Of a DNA stretch of 64,000 nucleotides, positions 33,339-42,163 are shown one piece after another. The position numbers and the translations under genes were made by a program. Each line of letters opens with the position of its first letter. Position 1 is the stretch's first letter. The stretch lies in the NCBI RefSeq assembly GCF_013408535.1, contig NZ_JACBZA010000001.1, forward strand, positions 868,001 to 932,000. Reading direction: 5' to 3'. A model generated the notes under the pieces. That model ran no database searches, had not been told where the DNA came from, and saw only the letters and a list, made by a program, of their open reading frames with translations. Source of the stretch: Actinopolymorpha cephalotaxi. Lineage in GTDB: Bacteria; Actinomycetota; Actinomycetes; Propionibacteriales; Actinopolymorphaceae.

Positions 33339-34426
33339 GCGACCTGGTGATGGACGGCGTACGCAAGGTCTTCACCACCCGGGGCCGGCCGCCGGTGGAG
33401 GCGGTGGCCCACTTCGACCTGGAGGTGCGAAGCGGCGAGCTGGTCGGCCTGCTCGGCCCGTCCGGGTGCGGCAAGTCGACCACGCTGCGGATGATCGCCG
33501 GCCTGGAGGACGTCACCGGCGGCGACATCCGGGTGGGCGGCAGGTCGATGCTCGGTCTGCGCCCGCAGCGGCGCAACATCGGGGTGGCGTTCGAGAACTA
33601 CGCGCTCTACCCGCCGCTGTCGGTGGCCGACAACATCTCCTTCGGCCTGCGCGCGCGAGGCGGCCTGTCCGCGCGGGCGCTGCGGGAGCGGGTCGAGGAC
33701 CTCGCCGAGCGGATCGGGCTGCGCGACATCCTGGACGACCGGCCGGTCAACCTTTCCTCGGGGCAGAAGCAGCGGGTCGCGCTGGCCCGCGCCATCGCCC
33801 GCGAGCCCGACGTCCTGCTGCTGGACGAACCGTTGTCCCACCTCGACGCGGCGCAACGCGACCTGACCCGGCGTGAGCTGCGGCGCCTGCAGCGGGAGCT
33901 CGGCTACACCACCGTCCTGGTGACGCACGACCAGGAGGAGGCGCTCAGCCTCGCCGACCGGGTGGTGGTGATGGAGGGCGGCCGGGTCCGCCAGGTCGGT
34001 ACGCCGGACGAGGTGTACGACGATCCGGCCGACCTGTTCGTCGCGGAGTTCGTGGGGGAGCCGGCGATGAACCTGCTCACCGGGCTGGCCGGCTCCGGGC
34101 CGGCCGGCCAGGAGCGGGTCGTGGGGGTACGCCCCGAGGATGTCGCGGTGGTCTGCGACGAGAGTGGCGGCGAGCGAGGCGGGGGGCGAGGCAAACGGGG
34201 TGGTAGCGGGGGTGGCGTCGAGGGCGACGTCGGCGGTGAGGTGGTGGTCGTGGAGGATTTCTGTGAGTACGGCCTGCTGACGGTCGAACTCGCCGCGACC
34301 CGGCAGCGGATCGTCGTCCAGACTGGACCGGGTCCGGCGCAGCTGCCCGGGCAGAGCGTCGGTCTGGCCTTCCAGCGGGACCGGACGTACATCTTCGACA
34401 CGACGACAGGAGGCCGGGTCAGATGA
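33335..34426 (+). CDS. ABC transporter ATP-binding protein 2 (MalK/GlpT-type)
   Basis: 363 residues beginning at an ATG that overlaps the stop of the first ATPase (ATGA). Walker A is GPSGCGKS (41-48), signature LSSGQKQR, Walker B LLLDEP, and switch His in LVTHDQEEA. The Q-loop again has Glu (AFENYALYP). A Gly/Arg-rich linker (about 283-305) interrupts the C-terminal regulatory domain. It is clearly not a duplicate of the first ATPase, so the transporter is probably a heterodimer at the ATPase level. Confidence 0.9.
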   Translation: MSDLVMDGVRKVFTTRGRPPVEAVAHFDLEVRSGELVGLLGPSGCGKSTTLRMIAGLEDVTGGDIRVGGRSMLGLRPQRRNIGVAFENYALYPPLSVADNISFGLRARGGLSARALRERVEDLAERIGLRDILDDRPVNLSSGQKQRVALARAIAREPDVLLLDEPLSHLDAAQRDLTRRELRRLQRELGYTTVLVTHDQEEALSLADRVVVMEGGRVRQVGTPDEVYDDPADLFVAEFVGEPAMNLLTGLAGSGPAGQERVVGVRPEDVAVVCDESGGERGGGRGKRGGSGGGVEGDVGGEVVVVEDFCEYGLLTVELAATRQRIVVQTGPGPAQLPGQSVGLAFQRDRTYIFDTTTGGRVR

Positions 34427-35523
34427 GCAGAGCGCGGATCCTCGCCGCGGGGGACGAGTTCGTACGCACCGACCTGCTGACGCGGGCGCTGGATGCCGAG
34501 CTCGAGCGGACCGCCCGGTCACGTCACCGGGTGTCCGTACGCACTCTCGACCTCGGCTGGCCGACGAGGCCGTGGGGCAAGGTCGGCGAGGTCGTGGAGG
34601 CGGCCGGCAACGAGGACACGATGATCGCCGCGCTGGACGGTGTGGACGCCGCGGTCACCCATCTCGCGCCGTTCACCCGCAGGGTCTTCGAGCGCGCACC
34701 CGACCTGCGCCTGGTCGTGGTCTCCCGCGGCGGCCCTGTCAACGTCAACTTGACAGCGGCCACCCGCGCCGGGGTCGTGGTCTGTTACGCACCCGGCCGG
34801 AACGCGAACGCGGCCGCGGAGTTCACCGTCGGCCTGATGCTGTCCACCTGCCGCAACATCGCCGCCGGGCATGCCGAGCTCGGCTCGCGCACCTGGCCCG
34901 GGCACTACTTCCGTTACGAGTCGGCCGGGTTCGAGCTCCGGGACGCGACCGTGGGGCTCGTCGGCTACGGCGCGATCGGGCAGCTGGTCGCGAAGCTGCT
35001 GGCCGCGTTCGGCGCGCGGGTGCTGGCGTACGACCCGATGGCGCCGGCGGAGGCGTTCGGCGCGGAGGCCGAACGCGTCGAGGACCTGAACGACCTGCTC
35101 GCCGCCTCGCGGGTGGTGAGCCTGCACGCCCGGCTGACCGAGGACAACCAGCACCTGATCGGGGCGCGCGAGCTGGCCCGGATGCCGGCCGGCTCGGTCC
35201 TGGTCAACACCGCACGCGGCGGGCTCGTCGACTACGACGCCCTGTGCGACGCCCTCGACCGCGGGCACCTCGCGGCCGCCGGCATCGACGTCTTCCCGGC
35301 CGAGCCGCTTCCGGCCGACTCGCGGCTGTTCAGCACGCCACGGCTGGTGATGGCCCCGCACATCGCCGGGTGCAGCCGTGAGGTGGCCGAACGCGCGGCG
35401 GCGATCTGTGCCGGTGAGGTACGCCGCTGGCTGGACGGCGAACCACCCGCGCACTGCGCCAACCCGGAGGTACTCTCCGGTCCCGGCGGTTCGGCGGGGC
35501 CGGCCGGTCCGAACCGGCGCTGA
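34423..35523 (+). CDS. D-isomer-specific 2-hydroxyacid dehydrogenase
   Basis: 366 residues. The NAD site GLVGYGAIGQLV lies near 177-188; the catalytic Arg is in NTARGG (near 264), the Glu in FPAEPL (near 293) and the His in APHIAGCS (near 312). This is the phosphoglycerate-dehydrogenase-like family, which reduces 2-keto acids to D-2-hydroxyacids or the reverse. The ATG overlaps the previous stop. In this operon it could act on a sugar acid formed from the imported substrate. The exact substrate is not predictable. Confidence 0.88.
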   Translation: MSRARILAAGDEFVRTDLLTRALDAELERTARSRHRVSVRTLDLGWPTRPWGKVGEVVEAAGNEDTMIAALDGVDAAVTHLAPFTRRVFERAPDLRLVVVSRGGPVNVNLTAATRAGVVVCYAPGRNANAAAEFTVGLMLSTCRNIAAGHAELGSRTWPGHYFRYESAGFELRDATVGLVGYGAIGQLVAKLLAAFGARVLAYDPMAPAEAFGAEAERVEDLNDLLAASRVVSLHARLTEDNQHLIGARELARMPAGSVLVNTARGGLVDYDALCDALDRGHLAAAGIDVFPAEPLPADSRLFSTPRLVMAPHIAGCSREVAERAAAICAGEVRRWLDGEPPAHCANPEVLSGPGGSAGPAGPNRR

Positions 35524-35534
35524 GGAGGACGGCC

Positions 35535-37037
35535 ATGAGCGGTGAGACGGCGGGCGGAACCACGTACGTCGGAGTGGACATCGGCACCTCGGTCATCAAG
35601 GCCGCGTTGTTCGACGCGCACGGCGAACAACGCGCGCTGCGGTCCGCGCCCGCCCGGGTGGTGAACCCCCGCGAGGGCTGGTTCGAGCAGGACATGGACG
35701 AGGTCGTCGCCGCGGTCGGTGAGGTCGTACGGGCGCTGATGGATCGCGACGGCGAGGGCGCGGGGGAGCCACCCGCCCTGCTCGCCCTCACCGGCCAGGG
35801 CGACGGCGTGTGGCTGCTCGACGCCGAAGGCCGCCCGGTCCGCCCCGCGGTGTCCTGGCTGGACGCGAGAGCCGCGGGGATCGCCGACGGGTGGCGCGCG
35901 GACGGGACCACCGAGGCGGTGTTCCGGCGTACCGGCGGGGCGATGTTCCCCGGCTGCCCGGCGCCGGTGCTGGCGTGGTTCGACCGGCACGAGCCGGAGG
36001 TGCTCGACCGGTCGGTCACCGCGGCGTACTGCAAGGACATGGTGATGCAGCGGCTCACCGGCGTACGCGCCACCGACACCTCCGACGCCTCGCTGCCGTT
36101 CCTCGACCCGGTGACCCGCGACTACGCACCCGACGTGCTGGAGTGGTGCGGCCTCGGGCACCGGGCCGACCTGCTCGCCCCGGTCGCCGAACCGCTGCCG
36201 ACCGGCACGCTGACCGTCGAGGGCGCCGCGCTGGTGGGGCTCCCGGAGGGTACGCCGGTGTCGGCCGGCCCGTTCGACCTGCCGGCCTGCGCACTCGGGT
36301 CGAGCCTGGCCGCCACGCCGGGCGACGGTCACCTGATCGTCGGTACGACCCTCGCCTGCCAGGTCGCCGTCGCCGACCTGCGGCCGGGTGGCGAGCCCGC
36401 CGGCCTGACGATCCCGCTCGGCCCCGGCCGCTGGCTGCGGTCGATGCCGGCCATGGTGGGCACCGCCGCGCTGGACTGGACGCTGAGGCTGGCCGGCCGT
36501 ACCCACGACGACGTCGACCCGCTGCTGGCCACCGGCGAGCCGGGCGCGCACGGCGTGCGCTGCCTGCCGTACTTCTCCCCGGCCGGTGAACGCGCGCCGT
36601 TCGTGGAGTCCGGCGCCCGCGCGCGGCTGGACGGGCTGACCGTGCAGACCAGCACCGCCGACGTGGTGCGTGCGGTCTGCGAGGGCATCGCGTTCGCGGC
36701 GCGGCACTGCTTCGAGGCCGCCGGTCTGGAGGGTGAGGTCGCGGTGTGCGGCGGCGGGATCCGCAGCCGGGAGTGGCTGCGGCTGTTCGCCGACGCGCTC
36801 GGCCGGCCGGTCCGGGTGTCGGCCTGCCCGGAGGTCGGTGCGTACGGCGCGGTGCTGGCCGGGATCGCGGCCACCGGCCTCCCGGTGGACACCGAGGCGT
36901 GGGCCCGCGACCGGGCCGCGGACACCACGGTGGTCAACCCCGGTGAGGGACCCGCCAAGCGGTACGCGGAAGAGTACGAGCGTTACCGCGCGGCGGTGGA
37001 CCGTGCGCGCGCCGAATGGAAGGAGCGTCAGGTATGA
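35535..37037 (+). CDS. FGGY family carbohydrate kinase, erythritol kinase (EryA)-like
   Basis: 500 residues. The phosphate-1 loop YVGVDIGTSVIKAALFD opens the protein and AVCGGGIRSREWLRLFAD is the adenosine motif near 403-420. ALTGQGDGVWLLD, SWLDARAAGI, YCKDMVMQRLTGVRATDTSDAS resemble erythritol kinase EryA, from memory, more than xylulokinase. It would phosphorylate the imported polyol or ketose with ATP. GGAGGACGGCC precedes the ATG, and the stop overlaps the aldolase start, so the enzymes are translationally coupled. Confidence 0.83.
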   Translation: MSGETAGGTTYVGVDIGTSVIKAALFDAHGEQRALRSAPARVVNPREGWFEQDMDEVVAAVGEVVRALMDRDGEGAGEPPALLALTGQGDGVWLLDAEGRPVRPAVSWLDARAAGIADGWRADGTTEAVFRRTGGAMFPGCPAPVLAWFDRHEPEVLDRSVTAAYCKDMVMQRLTGVRATDTSDASLPFLDPVTRDYAPDVLEWCGLGHRADLLAPVAEPLPTGTLTVEGAALVGLPEGTPVSAGPFDLPACALGSSLAATPGDGHLIVGTTLACQVAVADLRPGGEPAGLTIPLGPGRWLRSMPAMVGTAALDWTLRLAGRTHDDVDPLLATGEPGAHGVRCLPYFSPAGERAPFVESGARARLDGLTVQTSTADVVRAVCEGIAFAARHCFEAAGLEGEVAVCGGGIRSREWLRLFADALGRPVRVSACPEVGAYGAVLAGIAATGLPVDTEAWARDRAADTTVVNPGEGPAKRYAEEYERYRAAVDRARAEWKERQV

Positions 37038-37723
37038 GGTTGGCGAACGAACGCGCCGAGCTGGTCCGCTTCGCCCAGCGGCTCCGCCCGGAAGGACTCG
37101 TGGTGGGCACGTCGGGAAACCTGAGTGTGCGCGTCGGTGACCTGGTGGCCGCCACGCCCAGCGGTCTGGACTACGACGTCCTCACCCCCGAACTCATCTG
37201 CGTCACCGACCTTCACGGCGAGCAACTGGAGGGGGAGCTGGACCCGACCAGCGAGATGCCGCTGCACCTGTCGGTCTACAACACCACCGACCACACCTCC
37301 GTCGTGCACACCCACGCCACCGCCGCCGCGGTCGCCTCCACGCTGGTGGACGAGCTCCCGGTCGTGCACTACCTGACCGCGCTGTTCGGCGGGCCGGTCC
37401 GGGTGGCGCCGTACGCGACGTACGGCACGCCCGAGCTGGCCGCGTCGGTCACCGAAGCGCTGAAGGGGCGGGCCGGCTGCCTGATGTCCAACCACGGCAC
37501 GGTCACCGTCGGCGACTCGCTGGCGAAGGCGTACCTGCTCAACCAGTACCTCGAGTGGCTGTGCGAGGTGTGGCTGCGCGCGGCGACCGCGGGCGCCGCC
37601 CTCGGCGTCTCCCCGCGCGAGCTGCCGGGCGACGAGCTGGACCGGGTGATCGAGAAGTTCGGCAGCTACGGCCAGGTGCCGCCGCCGGGCACCGGCGAGG
37701 GCGCGGGCGAGGCCGGACGGTGA
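37034..37723 (+). CDS. Class II aldolase/adducin family protein (sugar-phosphate aldolase or epimerase)
   Basis: 229 residues. Zinc ligands His92, His94 and His154 (VHTHATA, SNHGTV) and the catalytic Glu74 (PTSEMPLH) sit at almost the same positions as in L-fuculose-1-phosphate aldolase. GTSGNLSVR is the phosphate-binding segment. The family includes fuculose- and rhamnulose-phosphate aldolases and ribulose-phosphate 4-epimerase, so it acts on a ketose phosphate. The start at 37034 overlaps the kinase stop (ATGA). It probably works on the product of the kinase and dehydrogenase steps. Confidence 0.9.
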   Translation: MRLANERAELVRFAQRLRPEGLVVGTSGNLSVRVGDLVAATPSGLDYDVLTPELICVTDLHGEQLEGELDPTSEMPLHLSVYNTTDHTSVVHTHATAAAVASTLVDELPVVHYLTALFGGPVRVAPYATYGTPELAASVTEALKGRAGCLMSNHGTVTVGDSLAKAYLLNQYLEWLCEVWLRAATAGAALGVSPRELPGDELDRVIEKFGSYGQVPPPGTGEGAGEAGR

Positions 37724-39507
37724 GCGCGAACGGACGGGCCCACCCGCAGGGCAGCCAGGTGGCGGCCGCCGCCGCCGACCGCACCGCGCTGTCGGCCGGC
37801 CGCCGGCGCGGCGACCTGGCCGGTGCCGCCGGCCGCGAGTTCGACCTGGTGGTGGTCGGCGGCGGCGTCACCGGCGCCGGGGTGGCGCTGGACGCGACGG
37901 CCCGGGGCCTGTCGGTGCTGCTGCTGGAGGCCGACGACCTGGCCAGTGGTACGTCCTCGCGGTCGGGCAAGGTCTTCCACGGCGGCCTGCGGTACCTCGA
38001 GCAGCTCAACTTCGCGCTCGTCCGCGAGGCGCTGCTGGAACGCGACCTGATGGTCGAGCGGCTGTGCCCGCACCTGGTCGAGCCCGAGCCGTTCCTGTTC
38101 CCGTTCACCAGGCGGTGGCAGCGGCCCTACGTCGGCGCCGGCGTCGCGATGTACGACCTGTTCCGGCTGACCGGCCCGCGCAGCGTCCCCGGCCACCGGC
38201 ACCTGACCCGCCGGGCGGCGCTGGCGCAGATGCCCGGCCTGCGCCCGGACGACATCACCGGCGCGGTGCAGTACCACGACGTACGCGTGGACGACGCCCG
38301 GCACACGATGACGCTGGCGCGCACCGCCGCGGGTCTCGGCGCCACCGTCCTCACCCGGACCCGGGTCGTCGGCATGCTCCGCGACGGCCAGCGGGTGACC
38401 GGCGTACGCCTGCAGGACCTCGAGGACGGCGGCCACGTCGACGTACTCGCCGGCGTGGTGGTCAACGCGGCGGGAGTGTGGGCGGACGAGGTGCAGTCCC
38501 TGGGCGGGGCGCCGAGCATCGCGGTCCGCCCGGCCAAGGGCGTCCACCTCGTCGTACCCGCGGACCGGATCGAGTCGCAGACCGGTCTGATCGCGCGTAC
38601 CAGCGACAGCGTCTTCATCATCCGCAAGTGGTTCGACCACTGGCTGATGGGCACCACCGACACCCCGTGGGACCACGACCGTGGGCACCCGGTGGCCTCC
38701 CGCGAGGACGTCGACTACCTGCTCGGCCAGGCCAACCGCTGGCTGAAGCACCCCCTCGGCGACGCCGACGTGGTCGGTGTCTACGCCGGGCTGCGGCCGC
38801 TGCTGGCCGGGGTGCCCGTCCGGACGCGCGGTGGGTCGGACGGATCGGCCGATCGTGCGACCACCGCGGCGCTGCGCCGCGACCACACCGTCGTCGAACA
38901 GCCCGCCGGCCTGGTGACCGTGGTCGGCGGGAAGTACACGACGTACCGGCTGATGGCCCGCGACGCCGTGGACGCGGCCGGCCGTTCGCTGGGACGGACG
39001 ATCCCGGCGTCCAGTACCGACCGGCTGCCGTTGCTCGGCGCCACCGGCTACGTCGCGGTACGCCACCAGCGGGACCGGCTCGCCCGCGAGGCCGGGCTGG
39101 AACCGGAGCAGGTCGACCACCTGCTCGGCCGCTACGGCGCGCTCACCCCGGACGTGCTCGACCTGCTCACCGACCGGCCCGAGCTCGCCCGGCCACTGCC
39201 CGGGGCGTCGCACTACCTCGCCGCCGAGATCGCCTACGCCGCCCGCAGCGAGGGCGCCCTGCACCTGATGGACGCGCTCGCCCGCCGGACCCGCGTCTTC
39301 ATGGAGACCGCGGACCGTGGCGTGGCGGCCGCTCCGGAGGCGGCCAGGGTGATGGCGTCGGTCCTCGGGTGGGACGAGGAACGCCGCGCCGCCGAGGTCG
39401 CGGCGTACACCACGGCCGTGGAGGCCGAGAGGCACGCCGCGACCATGCCGACGGACGACCAGGCGGTTCGGGCCTGGCAGACCGTGGCCGGCGCCGCGGC
39501 TCAGTAG
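37720..39507 (+). CDS. FAD-dependent glycerol-3-phosphate dehydrogenase family protein (GlpD/EryB-like)
   Basis: 595 residues from a GTG that overlaps the aldolase stop (GTGA). After a 38-residue low-complexity leader, the FAD site VVGGGVTGAGVALDA (45-59) and the GlpD hallmarks SGTSSRSGK (77-85) and FHGGLRYLEQ (86-95) follow; VVGGKYTTYRLMA near 400-415 is the second FAD contact. The C-terminal helical domain matches GlpD. The enzyme oxidises a polyol phosphate with electrons passed to quinone. Together with the EryA-like kinase this suggests an erythritol-type route (kinase, then GlpD-like EryB), but glycerol 3-phosphate is also possible. Confidence 0.88.
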   Translation: MSANGRAHPQGSQVAAAAADRTALSAGRRRGDLAGAAGREFDLVVVGGGVTGAGVALDATARGLSVLLLEADDLASGTSSRSGKVFHGGLRYLEQLNFALVREALLERDLMVERLCPHLVEPEPFLFPFTRRWQRPYVGAGVAMYDLFRLTGPRSVPGHRHLTRRAALAQMPGLRPDDITGAVQYHDVRVDDARHTMTLARTAAGLGATVLTRTRVVGMLRDGQRVTGVRLQDLEDGGHVDVLAGVVVNAAGVWADEVQSLGGAPSIAVRPAKGVHLVVPADRIESQTGLIARTSDSVFIIRKWFDHWLMGTTDTPWDHDRGHPVASREDVDYLLGQANRWLKHPLGDADVVGVYAGLRPLLAGVPVRTRGGSDGSADRATTAALRRDHTVVEQPAGLVTVVGGKYTTYRLMARDAVDAAGRSLGRTIPASSTDRLPLLGATGYVAVRHQRDRLAREAGLEPEQVDHLLGRYGALTPDVLDLLTDRPELARPLPGASHYLAAEIAYAARSEGALHLMDALARRTRVFMETADRGVAAAPEAARVMASVLGWDEERRAAEVAAYTTAVEAERHAATMPTDDQAVRAWQTVAGAAAQ

Positions 39508-39545
39508 GTCGGCGCCAGGTCGGCGCCGGATCGGCGCCGGGTCGG
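39507..39545. repeat. 11-bp tandem repeats between convergent genes
   Basis: Three and a half units of GRTCGGCGCCR fill the whole 38-base gap between the GlpD-like gene and the converging secreted-protein gene. Each holds the palindrome GGCGCC, so the transcript can fold in several ways and may terminate both genes. Confidence 0.75.
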
Positions 39546-40532
39546 CTAGAAGATCCAGGCGCCGGCGTTGGAGTAGCGGTGGTCGTGGATGGTGACCGGG
39601 TTGCCGGCCAGGTGGTCCACCCGGGTGCGCACCAGCACCCGGACACCGCACCCGCCGCCCCGGTTCACCCGGACGCCGGGCAGGGACAGGTTGACCTTGT
39701 AGTGGTGGACGAACGTCGTGATGGTCGCCTGCCGGGAGACGGTGCCGGGCGCCGCGCACGCGCGACCTGCCGACGTCGCCGGGATCGCCTCCAGGGTGAC
39801 CCGGACCCGGCTGGGGCCGCCGGGGTACTTGCCGTACTCCCGGGTCATCTGGACGTCGGTCACGGCGGTGACGTAGCGCCTGCTACCGGCCGGCAGCAGG
39901 CGGGCCATCACGAACACCGCCGACCGTGCCCGCGAGCAGCGGGGGAGGCGGGGCATCGCCCGCGCGCCCACGCAGGTGTCCTGGCCGGCGAACCAGCCCT
40001 GCGCACCGGGGCCGACCGGGCTCACCGCGAGCCGGCTGCGCCCCGGTACGAGGTTCAGCCGGGCGACCCGCGGGTCGATCATGGTGGCCGAGACGGCGCG
40101 CAGCTCACAGGTGTAGTTGCCGTCGTGCGGCGCGGTGAACACCCACCGGACCGCGACGTACTGCACGCCGTGGGCACGGCCGTCGTGGTTGCGAACCGTG
40201 AACGTCCCGCCGCTGCCGCCCAGGCAGATGATCCGGATGCCCATCATCGGGCCCCGCGGGACGTTGGTGGTGGCGCCCATCTGGCCGCGGACGTAGATGG
40301 ACTGGCCGGCCCGCATCCAGCGCGTGGGCAGCCGCAGGATCGGGACGGCCACCCCGCCGGTCGCCGGGATGGAGCCGCGCAGCAGCTGCGAGGTCGCCAT
40401 CCGGCCCATCGGCGGAGCGGGCGGCGGGGGAGCCGCCGGTGCGGACGTGGTCGCCATCGGCGACAGGACGAAGAACATGGCAAGTGCCAGCGCCGCGCAG
40501 ACGACGGCGGTGGTTCGGGGACGCGGTGACAT
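39546..40532 (-). CDS. Secreted protein of unknown function
   Basis: 328 residues from the ATG at 40532, which has GGGAG seven bases upstream (an ATG at 40550 lacks one). A Sec signal peptide is visible: MSPRPRTTAVVCAALALAMF with cleavage probably after TTSA or PAA near 30. A Pro-rich linker leads to a beta-rich domain with paired cysteines (RIICLGGSG, YTCELRA, DTCVGARAM, RCSRARSA, RACAAPG, GGGCGVRVLV), which suggests disulfides outside the cell. No catalytic motif was recognised. It is convergent with the polyol operon and divergent from the histidine kinase. Confidence 0.65.
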   Translation of the reverse strand: MSPRPRTTAVVCAALALAMFFVLSPMATTSAPAAPPPPAPPMGRMATSQLLRGSIPATGGVAVPILRLPTRWMRAGQSIYVRGQMGATTNVPRGPMMGIRIICLGGSGGTFTVRNHDGRAHGVQYVAVRWVFTAPHDGNYTCELRAVSATMIDPRVARLNLVPGRSRLAVSPVGPGAQGWFAGQDTCVGARAMPRLPRCSRARSAVFVMARLLPAGSRRYVTAVTDVQMTREYGKYPGGPSRVRVTLEAIPATSAGRACAAPGTVSRQATITTFVHHYKVNLSLPGVRVNRGGGCGVRVLVRTRVDHLAGNPVTIHDHRYSNAGAWIF

Positions 40533-40813
40533 CGGGAGACTCCCAGACATCCGGTCGACCCGCGGGGTGCCTCCGCCGGGCGCATCCGTCGAGGGTGCGT
40601 CCGGCCGGCCGAGCATCCGCCGGTCGTACGTTCGGCTCGTGTCCCGACCGTGGTCCCCCCGGGGTCGGGCCCCCCGGGTGGCCGTCCTCCCCACCCCGCG
40701 GGCGTTCCAACCCGGGAGTCCCGAGTACGACGAAAGTCGTGCCGCCGTGCGCGGCGTACCCACTATCGTCTGGACCTGCCCGGCGACGCTGGCCCGCGAC
40801 GAGGACGGTCGCC

Positions 40814-40819
40814 TACCGT
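40814..40819 (+). promoter_or_regulatory. Candidate -10 element (TACCGT), leaderless start at 40826
   Basis: TACCGT ends six bases before the GTG of the histidine kinase gene. Confidence 0.4.
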
Positions 40820-40825
40820 TGCCTG

Positions 40826-42163
40826 GTGAGTGAACGCGAGACCGCCGGCCCGGACGGTGACCGGGCTCCCTGCCCGGCCCGGCTGCCCCGGTGGGCGGGC
40901 CGGTGGCTGCCACCGGTGGGACGGGACGTCGTCCTCGCGCTCGCGTTCGTGGTGGGTGACACCCTGCTCACGCTCTCCCATGGCTCGTGGTGGCCGCAGC
41001 GGCCGGGCACGGTGGCCTGGGTCCTGCTCGGCGTGCAGGTGCTGGTGGGCGCCTCCCTGGTCCTGCGCCGGAGGGCGCCGCTGGCCGTGCTGGGCGCGGT
41101 GACCGCGTTCACCGTCCTCGTCACCGTGCTGGTCTCCGCCGGCGCCACCGGCGGACGCCCCGGCCCGTGGACGGTCTGGGCCCCGATGGCGGCGGTCCTG
41201 GTCGCCTACCTGCCGGTGGCCTACCCGGCGATCCGCCGCCCGGGCTGGGTGCTGGTCGGCCTGCTCACCGCCGTGTCGGCGCGGCTGTGGGACCCGTCGG
41301 CGGCGGTGATCACCATCGCGGTCCTGCGCACCGCGCTCGGCCCGCTGCTCGCGCTGTACTTCGGCGCCCGGCACCGGCTGGTGTCCGTGCTGCGCGAACG
41401 CGCCGAGCGCGCCGAACGCGAGAAGTACCTCCTGGCCGCGCAGGCCCGGGCCGACGAGCGCGCCCGGATCGCCGCGGAGATGCACGACGTGGTGACCCAC
41501 CGGCTGTCGCTGATGGTGCTGTCCGCCGGCGCGATGCGGGTGCGCGCCCGGGACGAGGAGACCCGGCGGTCGGCCGAGGAGCTGCGGGCGGCCGGCTGCC
41601 AGGCCCTGGACGAGCTACGGGACCTGGTCGGGATCCTGCGGATGACCGAGGACTCCGGGCACCCGCCCGTCGGCGACCTCGCGACGCTGGTCGCCGAGTC
41701 GGAGTCGGTGGGCATCGCGACCGAGCTCGCCCAGGTCGGCGATCCGGGCCGGGCCTCGCCGGTGGTCGGGCGGACGGCGTACCGCGTCGTCCAGGAGGCG
41801 CTGACGAACGTCCGCAAGCACGCGCCGGGCGCCTCGGTTCGGGTGGAGGTGCGCTACGACACCGACCGGGTGCACGTGCGGGTCGCCAACACCGCACCCG
41901 CCGAGCCGCCCGACCCCGCGCTGGCCGCGTCCGGTTCGGGTACCGGCCTGGCCGGGCTGCGGCAGCGGATCGAGCTGATCCGGGGAACGCTGTCCGCGCG
42001 GCCCGCGCCCGGCGGCGGGTTCGAGGTGGTGGCCGACCTGCCGGCGTACGTACCCACGGCCGCGCCCGCGGACAACGGCGCGGGGAAGATCGCGGCCACT
42101 CCGGTGACCACCCCGGAAGCCACCCCGGAGAACACACCGGAGACCACGGAGGCGGTGCGATGA
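40826..42163 (+). CDS. Two-component sensor histidine kinase (NarL-type, HisKA_3)
   Basis: 445 residues. Five or so membrane helices occupy about 33-185. The dimerisation and phospho-acceptor motif is RARIAAEMHDVVTHRLSLMV with His220, and the HATPase lid contains TNVRKHAPGA and GTGLAGLRQRIEL. The short extracytoplasmic loops suggest sensing within the membrane or of cell envelope state. The stop overlaps the start of the response-regulator gene. A Thr/Pro/Glu-rich tail of 35 residues ends the protein. The longer open frame upstream is unlikely to be coding. Confidence 0.9.
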   Translation: MSERETAGPDGDRAPCPARLPRWAGRWLPPVGRDVVLALAFVVGDTLLTLSHGSWWPQRPGTVAWVLLGVQVLVGASLVLRRRAPLAVLGAVTAFTVLVTVLVSAGATGGRPGPWTVWAPMAAVLVAYLPVAYPAIRRPGWVLVGLLTAVSARLWDPSAAVITIAVLRTALGPLLALYFGARHRLVSVLRERAERAEREKYLLAAQARADERARIAAEMHDVVTHRLSLMVLSAGAMRVRARDEETRRSAEELRAAGCQALDELRDLVGILRMTEDSGHPPVGDLATLVAESESVGIATELAQVGDPGRASPVVGRTAYRVVQEALTNVRKHAPGASVRVEVRYDTDRVHVRVANTAPAEPPDPALAASGSGTGLAGLRQRIELIRGTLSARPAPGGGFEVVADLPAYVPTAAPADNGAGKIAATPVTTPEATPENTPETTEAVR

